Shown one piece after another: positions 38,873-47,805 of a DNA stretch of 64,000 nucleotides (position 1 is its first letter; every line of letters begins with the position of its first letter). The notes below the pieces were generated by a model. The model saw only the letters and a program-made list of their open reading frames with translations, was not told the origin of the DNA and searched no databases. The position numbers and the translations under genes are program-made. The DNA lies in contig NZ_JAMQBK010000081.1 of the NCBI RefSeq assembly GCF_023701485.1, forward strand, positions 80,365 through 144,364. Direction: 5' to 3'. The DNA comes from Aporhodopirellula aestuarii (lineage in GTDB: Bacteria; Planctomycetota; Planctomycetia; Pirellulales; Pirellulaceae).

Positions 38873-39541
38873 TCAGGAAGACCGCTGGTTGATCTGACCG
38901 AGCACATCCCGTCTCGGTCGAGAATGCTGGCGAGCGAGCCCGCTGACATAGCGGTTTCCATCGACGAAAAACCGCAACGGCAAATCAGCCGCTTCACGTA
39001 TCCCAATGCGCGGTGTGGCAATGACTTTGTGATTCACTTGATGACCAACACCGAGTATCCATTCGCTTGATCGCGTGACATCGATCCCGTCACTGGAACG
39101 GTCCACCCGCATCGCCGAGCAAATCATGCCTGGTCCGGATGTGATGCGGCGTGGATCCGTCGTCCCACGATTCTGCATCATGATATCGATCCCCCAAACC
39201 GGTTCGATCGCCCGAATCAGCACCGCGGAACCGATATCGACACCTTCCGTCACTAGGTTGACGCAGAACTTCGCGTGAATCGGATAGACGTACAGCGAGC
39301 CGGCCTCAGCAAACATCGACGCGTTGCTGCTCCCGGGTCCCCGGGCGCCATGGCAGGCCGGATCGTCGTTGGCGAGATACGCTTCGGTTTCGACAATCCA
39401 TCCGCCGAGCCATTCGTCACCACAACGGTGTGCGAACCCGCAACCGAGTAATTCTCGGGCGACCGTTTCCGGATCGCGTTGAAAGAAATTCCGCTGGAGC
39501 CGATTCGACTCGGGCAGATCAAAAGAGTTGAGATTCTTCAC
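38873..39541 (-). CDS. 3-methyladenine DNA glycosylase (AAG/MPG family)
   Basis: The family removes alkylated purines from DNA. Conserved blocks: ETVARELLGCGF, GGWIVETEAYLANDDPACHG (Glu of ETEAY is the catalytic position; HGARG follows), SMFAEAGSLYVYPIHAKFCV and LIRAIEP. A longer reading would enter the preceding gene in another frame, so GTG 39541 is preferred: 222 residues, close to the usual 190-210. It overlaps the upstream gene's end by 23 bases. No Shine-Dalgarno site is clear. The tail GLARQHSRPRRDVLGQINQR goes past the usual end. Convergent with the 2-epimerase gene, 8 bases apart. Confidence 0.85.
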   Translation of the reverse strand: MKNLNSFDLPESNRLQRNFFQRDPETVARELLGCGFAHRCGDEWLGGWIVETEAYLANDDPACHGARGPGSSNASMFAEAGSLYVYPIHAKFCVNLVTEGVDIGSAVLIRAIEPVWGIDIMMQNRGTTDPRRITSGPGMICSAMRVDRSSDGIDVTRSSEWILGVGHQVNHKVIATPRIGIREAADLPLRFFVDGNRYVSGLARQHSRPRRDVLGQINQRSS

Positions 39542-40829
39542 GGCGAAGTGCGCGTGCTTCCGAATCGGCCAACCACGCCGTGGCAAAATCATCGAGCCAC
39601 TTCTCAGTCGCTTCGACGTCATCCAAAGCCGGCACCGCAATGCATGGATGCGAGAACGCAACCGTTTCGGCTTCCGTCGCGTCTTCATCGGATTCCGCTT
39701 CCGCCGAGCCTTCTGGGGATGCCGCAACAGCGACGGTGACTGGCGCGGATGCAGAAGCGGCCTGAACGTTGATCAGTCCGAAGTCAGACAAATCAAAGAC
39801 CCCATCGCCGTTAAAGTCAAACGACAAAACCGCATCCACCGCATCGGCGTGGTTCTCGACCGGATCGGCTGAATCGACGATTTCGGCGGGAGACTCAACG
39901 GCCGGCTGCGTTTCAGATGACTCGATTGGGATCACCGGCGACGAGACTGCGGGTGATTCGATGACTGGGCTGACGAGCTCGGGGACTTCAATCGCCAGCG
40001 TTTCGATCGGTTCGCTCACTACCGGTACTTCGGGAACCGCAGTTTTTTCGACCGGTTCCGATGCGGCAGGCGACTTGACCACGACATCAGTTGGCTCGGT
40101 TTCTTGCGGAAGAGGCGTCTCGAGATCGGTCTGCTCCTCATCCGCTGAAACGGCTGTTTCTACCGTCTCGGTTTTAGGCTCATTCGAATCAATTGTCTCT
40201 GGGTCAGATGCTACTGGTACCTCTGGCTCGTTCGCCGCCGCAACAATCGTGATGGTCTCGTGATCAAATCTCAGGTGCCGTTCGCCCAACGAAGCCGTTG
40301 GGGACGTGATCGTTTTCGAATTTCCTTTATGCAGATCTAACGTCGCGGTACCGGGCTGATCACCAGCTCGCATGCGGATGAGCACGAAAGTTTCCGGAAC
40401 GGCATTTCCGATCGGACGGCCAGACCCCAGCGCCGATAAGGACGTGCCGCTGAGTCCCTCGATCACACCAGCTTCTTGATCGAGCGACCCTTTTTGCAAC
40501 ACCGGGAGGTTTGATGTGATGATCGTATCGAGCTGAAAATCCTCTTCGACGACATCGAGCAGACTGGCATCCCATTCGATGTCCAGACCGACGGACTGCA
40601 GCCCGTAACGAGTGGGATCAAATTCTTGCGCCGTCACCCGGAGGAAAAACGTTTCTCCCGCCGTGATCGTATTGTCAGCGATCACCGCGCCGGGTACGCC
40701 ACCGTTGTCGGTCAATAATTCGGATTCGAACGCAGCAACGGCCAACAGACGGCGACTCTCGAGTGATTCGAGCCGTAGAGAATGAGCGTGTCGGCGGCGC
40801 GATCGGTTGCGATTGACTTTCCGTGTCAT
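39519..40829 (-). CDS. Planctomycete extracellular protein with cohesin-like and dockerin-like parts
   Basis: 436 residues from ATG 40829, preceded by AAGGGA at a good distance; earlier in-frame starts are not supported. The leader has RNRSRRRHAHSLRLESLESR and LLAVAAF, the planctomycete extracellular signature. Residues about 40-175 (FFLRVTAQEFDPTRYG, SVGLDIEWDASLLDVVEEDF) resemble a cohesin-like beta sandwich. A long Glu/Pro/Val linker (ETPLPQETEPTDVV) follows, then one dockerin-type loop DFNGDGVFDLSDFGLINVQA. The same cohesin-like start occurs in the 2390-residue protein. Probably exported or wall-bound. The final part overlaps the DNA glycosylase gene by 23 bases. Confidence 0.8.
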   Translation of the reverse strand: MTRKVNRNRSRRRHAHSLRLESLESRRLLAVAAFESELLTDNGGVPGAVIADNTITAGETFFLRVTAQEFDPTRYGLQSVGLDIEWDASLLDVVEEDFQLDTIITSNLPVLQKGSLDQEAGVIEGLSGTSLSALGSGRPIGNAVPETFVLIRMRAGDQPGTATLDLHKGNSKTITSPTASLGERHLRFDHETITIVAAANEPEVPVASDPETIDSNEPKTETVETAVSADEEQTDLETPLPQETEPTDVVVKSPAASEPVEKTAVPEVPVVSEPIETLAIEVPELVSPVIESPAVSSPVIPIESSETQPAVESPAEIVDSADPVENHADAVDAVLSFDFNGDGVFDLSDFGLINVQAASASAPVTVAVAASPEGSAEAESDEDATEAETVAFSHPCIAVPALDDVEATEKWLDDFATAWLADSEARALRREESQLF

Positions 40830-40955
40830 GTCGATCCCTTTGCCATCCTTGGCAGAGTGTCGATGGGAGATTGTTATGTTGCGGAGTGTCGAGTCGCTCC
40901 GTGGTGACGTCAAGAGAGATTTGCGGCCAAATCACGTGAAACACCGTGAAACCGG

Positions 40956-43900
40956 CTAAACCAGCATCCCGATCACCGAATCGACCGATCGGGCGTGTTC
41001 CTCATCTTCGTCTTCCCGATGGTTCGCACCGCTGGAGTCGCACCAATGCCAATCAAGCTCGAGATCGGCCGCGGGTGTGAGACTCTCATCGTCATGCTGG
41101 GCTCGAAACACCTCATCCAACGACACGTGGGAAGCGACGGGCGTCGTCTCAGCTTCGTCCGTTCCCAAGTTTGCGGGGCATGATTCCTCGAATGAATGCA
41201 GGGCAGCTTCGGTGACACTCGTGTTTGCAATCGGTTCCCCACCGACCAACGCGGATGACGAGGCCGGGCTCTCCAAAGACGGCGGTGGCAATGTGACTTC
41301 AAACGGGATCGCGGTCCGCACGGACTGATCGATCTCGACGTTGATCGGTCCAAAGTCGCCCAATGAAATTTCGCGTGCCGGAGTTCCGCCGACAAGGAAG
41401 ACGCACGTACCGGTCGCTTGATCCGCCCCGTTAGGACAACGAACGTTAATGTCTTTGCTGGGATCGAATCGAACCGCCTGCTCGCGAATCACCGATTCCC
41501 GAATCAAAAGATCATTGAGAAAGACCGCATCTTCAACGTCGACGACGCCATCGTAGGTAATATCGCTGTCATAGGTAGAGCCGCCGATCAATCGCACCGG
41601 GAACCGCAAATCCGCATCGGTAACAACTTCGATCCGTGCATCGGCCGCAAAGGTATGGGCGACTCGGTCGACGGGCGGACCTAACCAATCGGGCTGCTGG
41701 GCGAGGACTTGACCAGCATCATTTCGTTGCACCGGAGCATAAAAGACAAGAAGCTCGGCTGAACCCTTCGCTTCGACACGGATCGGGAAAACCGGGTCGA
41801 CCAAACTTCCATCGGCCGCGACTTGTTTGACGGAAACATAGTCCACTTCACGAGCATCAAGGTTGAGCGTGTTGATACCGGTGATGTTGAAACTGCTGCC
41901 GCTTTCGTTTTCAATCGTGATGGATTGCGTCGTCGCGAGAGCACGTTGCAGGAGCGGATATTCGGTCAACCAATCCTGGTACACGTCAGCGGGCCGGACG
42001 TATCGACCGATTTCCATCGCACCAAAATTCGGAGCCTGTGCGGTTCCTCGTGCCGCCTGCACGACAACTCCGCCACTGACGACGACGGTGTGTGATGGAG
42101 CGAGACCGTCAGTGGCGGTTTGCGGGAACGTCGAAATCAATACGGTACCGCCCCCCGGATTGAGCACGTTCTCCCGCTCGAAATCGGCCTCGCGAACGAC
42201 ATAGCTATCTGGCGAGAGGGCACTGAAGCGATAACGACCCTCGTCGTCGGTGACCGAAGTCGGCTCGAGTTGCGGATCGAACACACCATCGTTATTCAGA
42301 TCCAAGAAATACTGAACGCCTTTGCGAACGTTTTCGTCCGCCTCCCAAACACCGTTTTGGTTTACGTCAGCCCACGAATAACCGAGGATCGTTCCAATGT
42401 CATTGGAGGGTGAGTTAACGAAGTCCTGTGAAATTCCGAAGTTCGTTGCAGATGTCTCAGTGGCCGAAGGCAGCCTCGGTGTGCCGATCGGTCGCGAAGC
42501 AACCGGTGCGGTTTGGTTAATCTCGATTTCCAGCTCACCGGCACCGGGGAACGTGGTGTTGACCGCACTCGGAAGTTCGACGCGGATTTGATAAATGCCG
42601 TCAGGAACCGAACCGCTCGCAAAGAAATAAATACCTGTCTCCGTTGCAGCGTCGATTATCCCGTTTCCGTCGAGATCGAACGAACCGGTTTGGGATGAAC
42701 CGAACAAGGTTGTGCCTTGGAACAGGCTCACTGTGACGCCGTTGACCGCTGATTCGGACGCGTCCCAAACTCCATCCTGATTGGCATCATTCCAGACGAA
42801 CCCCAAGGCGGCGATCTGTGACGGGGCCGGCAAGACCGGGGTGCCCGCCCGAAAGACGCTCAGGGGCGCGATGAACTGAACCGTTTGAGTTTCGATCGGT
42901 TGCGGCGTGATTGTTTCGGTATCGGTATTGTTGCTCGGTTCAGGGTCGTCTTGTTCACCGTCAATGACCGCCGTGTTGGCGACCGGCGTTCCTGCCGTCC
43001 CACCATTGACGGAAACAGTGAGCGTCAACGTTTCAGACGCACCTTGACCGAGAGCTCCTATCGTCCACACCCCGGTGGCTTCGTCGAAAACTCCGGCCGT
43101 GATGGTGAACGAATCCAGCGTCACGCCGGCCGGTAGAACATCCACAACTGTTACTCCGGTTGCGGAGCTTAGCGACGAAGCCGAATTGCTCGCGATGATC
43201 GTGTAGACGACCTGACTGCCTTCGATTGGTGCGGGATTACTAGCCGATTTATCTACTGACAGATCCGCGGACGGTTGTGGTTGCGGGACGACCTCTGTTG
43301 TCGATTCATTATTCGTCGGATCTGGATCCGTTTCTTCCGCCGTCACACGCGCAAGGTTCACAAGATTCTGCAAAGCGGTGTCTAAATCGGCGCTAGCGAC
43401 CACCGACACTGTCGATTGCTCTGCTGCACCGATATCGGGAAGGAGCCATGTAATTGTGCGGTTCACGGGATCGAATACGCCGCCGTCGCTCGCTGAAACA
43501 AAAGTCAAACCGTCAGGCAGCACATCGACGAGGGTCACACCGGTCGCCACCGCATTGGATGTCGGTGCGTTTGCCACAACGATCTCAAACGTGACCGTGT
43601 CGCCGACAGTTGGCGTATCATTATCCACCGTCTTCGTCGCCGAAAGGTCAACGCTATTGACGGTCGCTGGCAGCTCCACCTCGTTGTTGGTCAGGTCGGG
43701 ATCCTCTTGATCGCCCACGATCGTCGCCACGTTAACCAGCGTACTTCCTGAAGTTTCAGCAGACACGATCACGCTGAGGGTGAGGGTCTGAGACTCACCC
43801 GGCGACAACTCCACTCCACTCCAAACGCCCGTGGTTGGATCGAAATCACCTTCGCTCGCCGCCGCTGACTCATAAGTCACACCAACGGGTAGAACATCGG

Positions 43901-45458
43901 TCACCGTGACGCCGGTCGCGGTCCCGACTGAATCGGCGGAATTGGTCGCGGTGACCGTATAGACGATGAGTTGGGATTCGTTCGGAGTCGCATCGTCAAC
44001 GGCCTTTGCAACCGACAGATCCGCTGTGAGCGGCGCAGGTTCAGCGACATGAACGATCACAACGTCGTCGACATACCAACCCTCAGGATCTTCCCGAACG
44101 GGGTCGCCTGAATCGAACTCGAAGTCGACCGATATTGTTTGACCGGCGTACGCCGAGAGATCATAAGTCGCCGTCAGCCAGTCACCCGCGGTCTCAGGAA
44201 GCGTACCCGCCGCGCGGCTCAAGATGGGGGTGATCGTCGTGCCATCGTCCACCAAAACGGTCACAAAATCACGGGTCAGCTCCGGCCGGGTATCGAGCAA
44301 ATAGCTGAAACTGAGGATCGATGTTCCCTCCGCGGGCAGCGTCACTTCCGGTGACGAAATCACACCTCGGTGATAACGATCGAGAATGGTACTGCCACCG
44401 CCGGTCGGCCCTTCAAATAATCCATAGTAGAACGATCCCCTTAACGAGTGATTGAGTTGATTGTCCTCGCGTCGGCCCAGCGAACGGTGCCAAAGTCCAC
44501 CCACTTCTCCACCCGAATTATCAATGACAAAACCGTCGGAGCCTTGATTGAAGTTGGCATAAAACAATTGGCGAACATCATCGGAGTCGCGTCGTGTGGC
44601 AAAGGCAAGGTCGCCCGAGACTCCACGCAGTGGCGATTGAGTCGTTAGAAATGTTCGCATCCGGGTTATTGGATCGATCGTAAAGAAACGTCCCAAATGC
44701 GATTCGCTGCCATACAACAAACCCGATTCGGGATTGACCGCGAGCCCAGTTGTGAATCCGTACGGAGTTTCATCGATGATCGAATGGGAATCGATCACAC
44801 TCGCGTCGGTTACGTCGATGCGGTGTAAGGTCAAAGGCGAGAACCCGCCATCTTGCGAGGTCGCGTACAGCGTCCCGTCAGGATGCATTGCGATGGAAAC
44901 CTGCCCCACCAATCCGGTGTCTCCGATCAGCGTCGCTTCGCCCGTGACCGGATCGATCGCAACTAATTTCGCCGACTCGGTTGGCCCGTTTAGTGACGCG
45001 GTGACTCCAAACACATGACCGGTCGAATCGCTGGTCAAATCGGCGATCGCGATAGGGCTACCGCTTAAACGCACTGCGACTCGACGAACGACGGCACCCT
45101 CGAGTGATTCGCGGACAACCAATTCACTGACCCGAGACGCGTCCTGTCCTGACTGAGTGCTGGCGGCGGTGACGACGGTTCCATCGGGCAAAACGGCCAA
45201 GCCGGAAATGCCTTCATCGGAATCACTCACACCCATCTGCAAAAGGCTGGCCGGCACGACCGGAGAAACCTCGTTGTCACGCAGATCAATTAAAGAGAGC
45301 ACCGAGTGGTTGGCATCACCGTTCGTCGGCGCGTCGATCGCGGAGACGAGGATGTCAGAAGCAAGTAGTTTCCGAGACTCGAGCGACTCAACCCGCAATC
45401 GCCGCGGGCGTCCTAAGTGTCGTATGGCGGTCGTCGATTTTCTCGGCATCGCGGGCAT
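40956..45458 (-). CDS. 1500-residue surface protein with DUF11 and SdrD-B-like repeats
   Basis: The leader RRLRVESLESRKLLASDILV is the planctomycete extracellular signature. Order: a propeller-like N-terminal region (GLAVLPDGTVV, SIAMHPDGTLYATSQ), a beta-sandwich ending GWYVDDVVI at about 465, three DUF11 domains (DLSVAKAVDDATPNESQLIV, DLSATKTVDNDTPTVGDTV, DLSVDKSASNPAPIEGSQV), two SdrD-B-like domains (GFVWNDANQDGVWDASES, GYSWADVNQNGVWEADEN), and a dockerin-like pair near the C-terminus (DSDITYDGVVDVEDAVFL, then ISLGDFGPINVEI). Two ATGs nine bases apart (45458, 45449) are both possible; the first is used. A Cys-containing loop NVRCPNGADQATGTCVF is unusual. It lies 126 bases from the 436-residue gene on the same strand. 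Confidence 0.88.
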   Translation of the reverse strand: MPAMPRKSTTAIRHLGRPRRLRVESLESRKLLASDILVSAIDAPTNGDANHSVLSLIDLRDNEVSPVVPASLLQMGVSDSDEGISGLAVLPDGTVVTAASTQSGQDASRVSELVVRESLEGAVVRRVAVRLSGSPIAIADLTSDSTGHVFGVTASLNGPTESAKLVAIDPVTGEATLIGDTGLVGQVSIAMHPDGTLYATSQDGGFSPLTLHRIDVTDASVIDSHSIIDETPYGFTTGLAVNPESGLLYGSESHLGRFFTIDPITRMRTFLTTQSPLRGVSGDLAFATRRDSDDVRQLFYANFNQGSDGFVIDNSGGEVGGLWHRSLGRREDNQLNHSLRGSFYYGLFEGPTGGGSTILDRYHRGVISSPEVTLPAEGTSILSFSYLLDTRPELTRDFVTVLVDDGTTITPILSRAAGTLPETAGDWLTATYDLSAYAGQTISVDFEFDSGDPVREDPEGWYVDDVVIVHVAEPAPLTADLSVAKAVDDATPNESQLIVYTVTATNSADSVGTATGVTVTDVLPVGVTYESAAASEGDFDPTTGVWSGVELSPGESQTLTLSVIVSAETSGSTLVNVATIVGDQEDPDLTNNEVELPATVNSVDLSATKTVDNDTPTVGDTVTFEIVVANAPTSNAVATGVTLVDVLPDGLTFVSASDGGVFDPVNRTITWLLPDIGAAEQSTVSVVASADLDTALQNLVNLARVTAEETDPDPTNNESTTEVVPQPQPSADLSVDKSASNPAPIEGSQVVYTIIASNSASSLSSATGVTVVDVLPAGVTLDSFTITAGVFDEATGVWTIGALGQGASETLTLTVSVNGGTAGTPVANTAVIDGEQDDPEPSNNTDTETITPQPIETQTVQFIAPLSVFRAGTPVLPAPSQIAALGFVWNDANQDGVWDASESAVNGVTVSLFQGTTLFGSSQTGSFDLDGNGIIDAATETGIYFFASGSVPDGIYQIRVELPSAVNTTFPGAGELEIEINQTAPVASRPIGTPRLPSATETSATNFGISQDFVNSPSNDIGTILGYSWADVNQNGVWEADENVRKGVQYFLDLNNDGVFDPQLEPTSVTDDEGRYRFSALSPDSYVVREADFERENVLNPGGGTVLISTFPQTATDGLAPSHTVVVSGGVVVQAARGTAQAPNFGAMEIGRYVRPADVYQDWLTEYPLLQRALATTQSITIENESGSSFNITGINTLNLDAREVDYVSVKQVAADGSLVDPVFPIRVEAKGSAELLVFYAPVQRNDAGQVLAQQPDWLGPPVDRVAHTFAADARIEVVTDADLRFPVRLIGGSTYDSDITYDGVVDVEDAVFLNDLLIRESVIREQAVRFDPSKDINVRCPNGADQATGTCVFLVGGTPAREISLGDFGPINVEIDQSVRTAIPFEVTLPPPSLESPASSSALVGGEPIANTSVTEAALHSFEESCPANLGTDEAETTPVASHVSLDEVFRAQHDDESLTPAADLELDWHWCDSSGANHREDEDEEHARSVDSVIGMLV

Positions 45459-45994
45459 GGTCTCGTTTGAAACTCAATACTACCAACCCTCCCTGTCGTC
45501 CCCTGAAGAAAACGATTCATTCAGAATCCACACGCCATCATAAGCAAAACATTTGCAAAGATAGCAGTCTTCTCGATAAGTCAACTCAGATTCTTGGGAA
45601 CCGCGACACCGGGCGATTCGGTCAGCCAAACTGCGGTGAGTAGAGCAGCTCTAAGGGTATGAATCTCGGGTTGGGTGCGTTTGTCGGCTTATGAGAATCA
45701 GGCCGCATTCTTTTAATGATTCCGAGACTCTTAATGCGCCTACACGCCTTAATTATAGGCCTCGTAATAATCTAGGGGGATTAGTGAGCTTTGGCCAAGC
45801 AAATTAGATACAAGGGCGTTTTACAAGCAATTTACCGATTATCCGGCCATTTCAAAAACTCTTTACTTGCTTCTCGCGCGGGGCGGAAATAGAAAGAAGG
45901 TATCCCAATTTGTGGGGTTGCGCGTCGAGGGCTTGGCGTTGCGGTTTGTGTTATGGACGGTCACGCTCATCTTGAACCGAAGGTCAACACTTCC
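45459..45994. promoter_or_regulatory. AT-rich divergent intergenic region, 536 bases
   Basis: It separates two surface-protein genes transcribed away from each other. The centre (about 45700-45900) is clearly richer in A and T than the genes, with TTAATTATAGGCC and TAATAATCTAG stretches. Promoters for both genes are expected here. No gene is seen. Confidence 0.45.
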
Positions 45995-47677
45995 ATGAAA
46001 CTCTTCAAAAGACAACGCCGCGAGCCCGCCTCGACTCGCTCGAAACCCACTCGCCGACGACGAATGCGTGTCGAAACCTTAGAGAACCGACGCGTCCTCG
46101 CCGCCAACTTTGTGACGGTAGACATTACGGGCGATACCGTCATGTTGTCCGGCGACACCAACGCCAACGAAATCGAAATTTGGCAAGATTCACGCCGAGC
46201 TTTCTCGCCCTCGGAAAGCTTTACCATCAAAGCCGCCGAGAACTCGGAAACGATGTTCGTCGATAGTGCTGGCTTGGTGATTGGCGACACGTTCCAAAGC
46301 CCCGTCAACGTGGCGATTCACAACATCAACATCGATTTTGGACAGGGTGGTGCTGACTCAGTCGAGTTCGTGGGGCTGGATCAATCGGATACAGATGCCT
46401 CCACACTCGACGGCATGCTAACCATCATCACCAATGGTGAAGCAGAGGTCAGCCTGAGCGATCTCGAAGTCGAAACGCTTCTTGTGAGTCACCAAGACGA
46501 TGATGATATTGGCACGACGACACTGACGGACGTCGTCGTCAGCGGCGATGATGTTTCGATGGCTGGCACTCGGAACTTTTTCTCGACGCACATCGAATCC
46601 GGCGGTGGCGGCAGCGTGATCACGATCCTGGATAGCAACCTCAAAGGCGGGTTGTCGATCAGCAACGACGGCCTTGTTGATTTCAGTGGGCCCATTGTGC
46701 ACATGATGAATCCGACCGGTGCGGCCGACGTTATTAAGATCACCAACACAGACATCGGCGAACTGCTCGTGTTGGATCCTCAAAATGTGCTGGAAATCTA
46801 CAACGGGGATGGCGGAAGCCGCACCACGTTAGAACGAGACAATGCAACCGACCCTAGCCGAATTCGCGGTAACGTGGTGATCACGAACGAAGCCGGTTTT
46901 GACGAAGTCAGCTTCTCTGGAATCAACATTTGGGGTAGTTCCGATATCGAAAACGGTGCGGGCGATTTCCTCCATGGATCGTCGATCATGATCTTCAACG
47001 AGAGCATCATCGGCTCCGACCTTCTCGAGGGCGGTCGTTTGAATGTGGTTAACGGTGATGGCGACGACCGATTGACGATCGAAGAGTCACGCTTGCCAAG
47101 TGGAATCATCGTCAACAACGGCAATGATCACGACACCAATACGATCATTATCGGGAAGGCTGGTGACGTCGCGTTGCCGGCCGAACGAACAATCATCGGC
47201 GGGAACACGCTGGCCGGAAGTGTCATTCAATTTGCCAACGGTGACGGTAATGAGCGGCTGAGCATCATCAATACAGACTTGCGTGGTTTGGTCGACATCG
47301 GACTAAGCGGCGGCGATGATTCAGTCAATATGTCGGATGTCATCGTCGACGGAGCGCTCAACATAGGTAATACGGAGAATATTCGTCCCGCCTTCGTTGA
47401 CGACCTATTTACCGATCTCGGAATTGCTGGTGCCGATGACGGCGACGATGGATTAGGTAACGACCGCGTGACCCTCGAAGATGTGATGGTGACCGCAGGA
47501 ACATTCATTGACCTGGGTGACGATCAAGACCGCGTTGATTTGATCGACACTATCGATTTTGGCCCTCGCGCCATCATTAACGGTGGTGACGATTCGGGCG
47601 ATACGCTCGATCGTAGCGAACTTTCCTCGGTGATGACCAATGTCGCACTGGACGGATTCAGAAATCACATCAACTGA
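45995..47677 (+). CDS. 560-residue planctomycete extracellular repeat protein
   Basis: The preferred ATG is 45995 (MKLFKRQRREPASTRSKPTR); the ATG at 45953 would add 14 residues lacking a match to the other leaders. The leader continues to MRVETLENRRVLAANF, the planctomycete extracellular signature. The body has short repeats of the type NGDGDDRLTIEESRLPSGII and NGDGNERLSIINTDLRGLVD with a periodic G-D-D/N pattern, resembling a right-handed beta-helix or beta-roll that may bind calcium. No cysteine was seen. Function unknown. A terminator hairpin lies 86 bases after the stop. Confidence 0.78.
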   Translation: MKLFKRQRREPASTRSKPTRRRRMRVETLENRRVLAANFVTVDITGDTVMLSGDTNANEIEIWQDSRRAFSPSESFTIKAAENSETMFVDSAGLVIGDTFQSPVNVAIHNINIDFGQGGADSVEFVGLDQSDTDASTLDGMLTIITNGEAEVSLSDLEVETLLVSHQDDDDIGTTTLTDVVVSGDDVSMAGTRNFFSTHIESGGGGSVITILDSNLKGGLSISNDGLVDFSGPIVHMMNPTGAADVIKITNTDIGELLVLDPQNVLEIYNGDGGSRTTLERDNATDPSRIRGNVVITNEAGFDEVSFSGINIWGSSDIENGAGDFLHGSSIMIFNESIIGSDLLEGGRLNVVNGDGDDRLTIEESRLPSGIIVNNGNDHDTNTIIIGKAGDVALPAERTIIGGNTLAGSVIQFANGDGNERLSIINTDLRGLVDIGLSGGDDSVNMSDVIVDGALNIGNTENIRPAFVDDLFTDLGIAGADDGDDGLGNDRVTLEDVMVTAGTFIDLGDDQDRVDLIDTIDFGPRAIINGGDDSGDTLDRSELSSVMTNVALDGFRNHIN

Positions 47678-47762
47678 GGAATGGAATTGTTTCGAAGTCG
47701 GAGCGTCTAAGGAACCAAAACTGGTTCATTGCCGACTTGTGACTAAAATGGCGTGAACTCAG

Positions 47763-47788
47763 GCGGCGGCGGATTTTTCCGCCGCCGC
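47763..47788 (+). terminator. Strong terminator hairpin
   Basis: Perfect ten-base stem GCGGCGGCGG with CCGCCGCCGC around the loop ATTTTT, followed by TTCTTTTC. It ends the 560-residue gene and lies only 17 bases before the next start codon. Confidence 0.7.
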
Positions 47789-47805
47789 TTCTTTTCGGTC
47801 CTTCC

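Noticed and set aside
47763..47788. A triplet-repeat expansion (GCG)n
   Set aside because: The bases are better explained as a perfect hairpin of a terminator with a short T-rich loop and tail.
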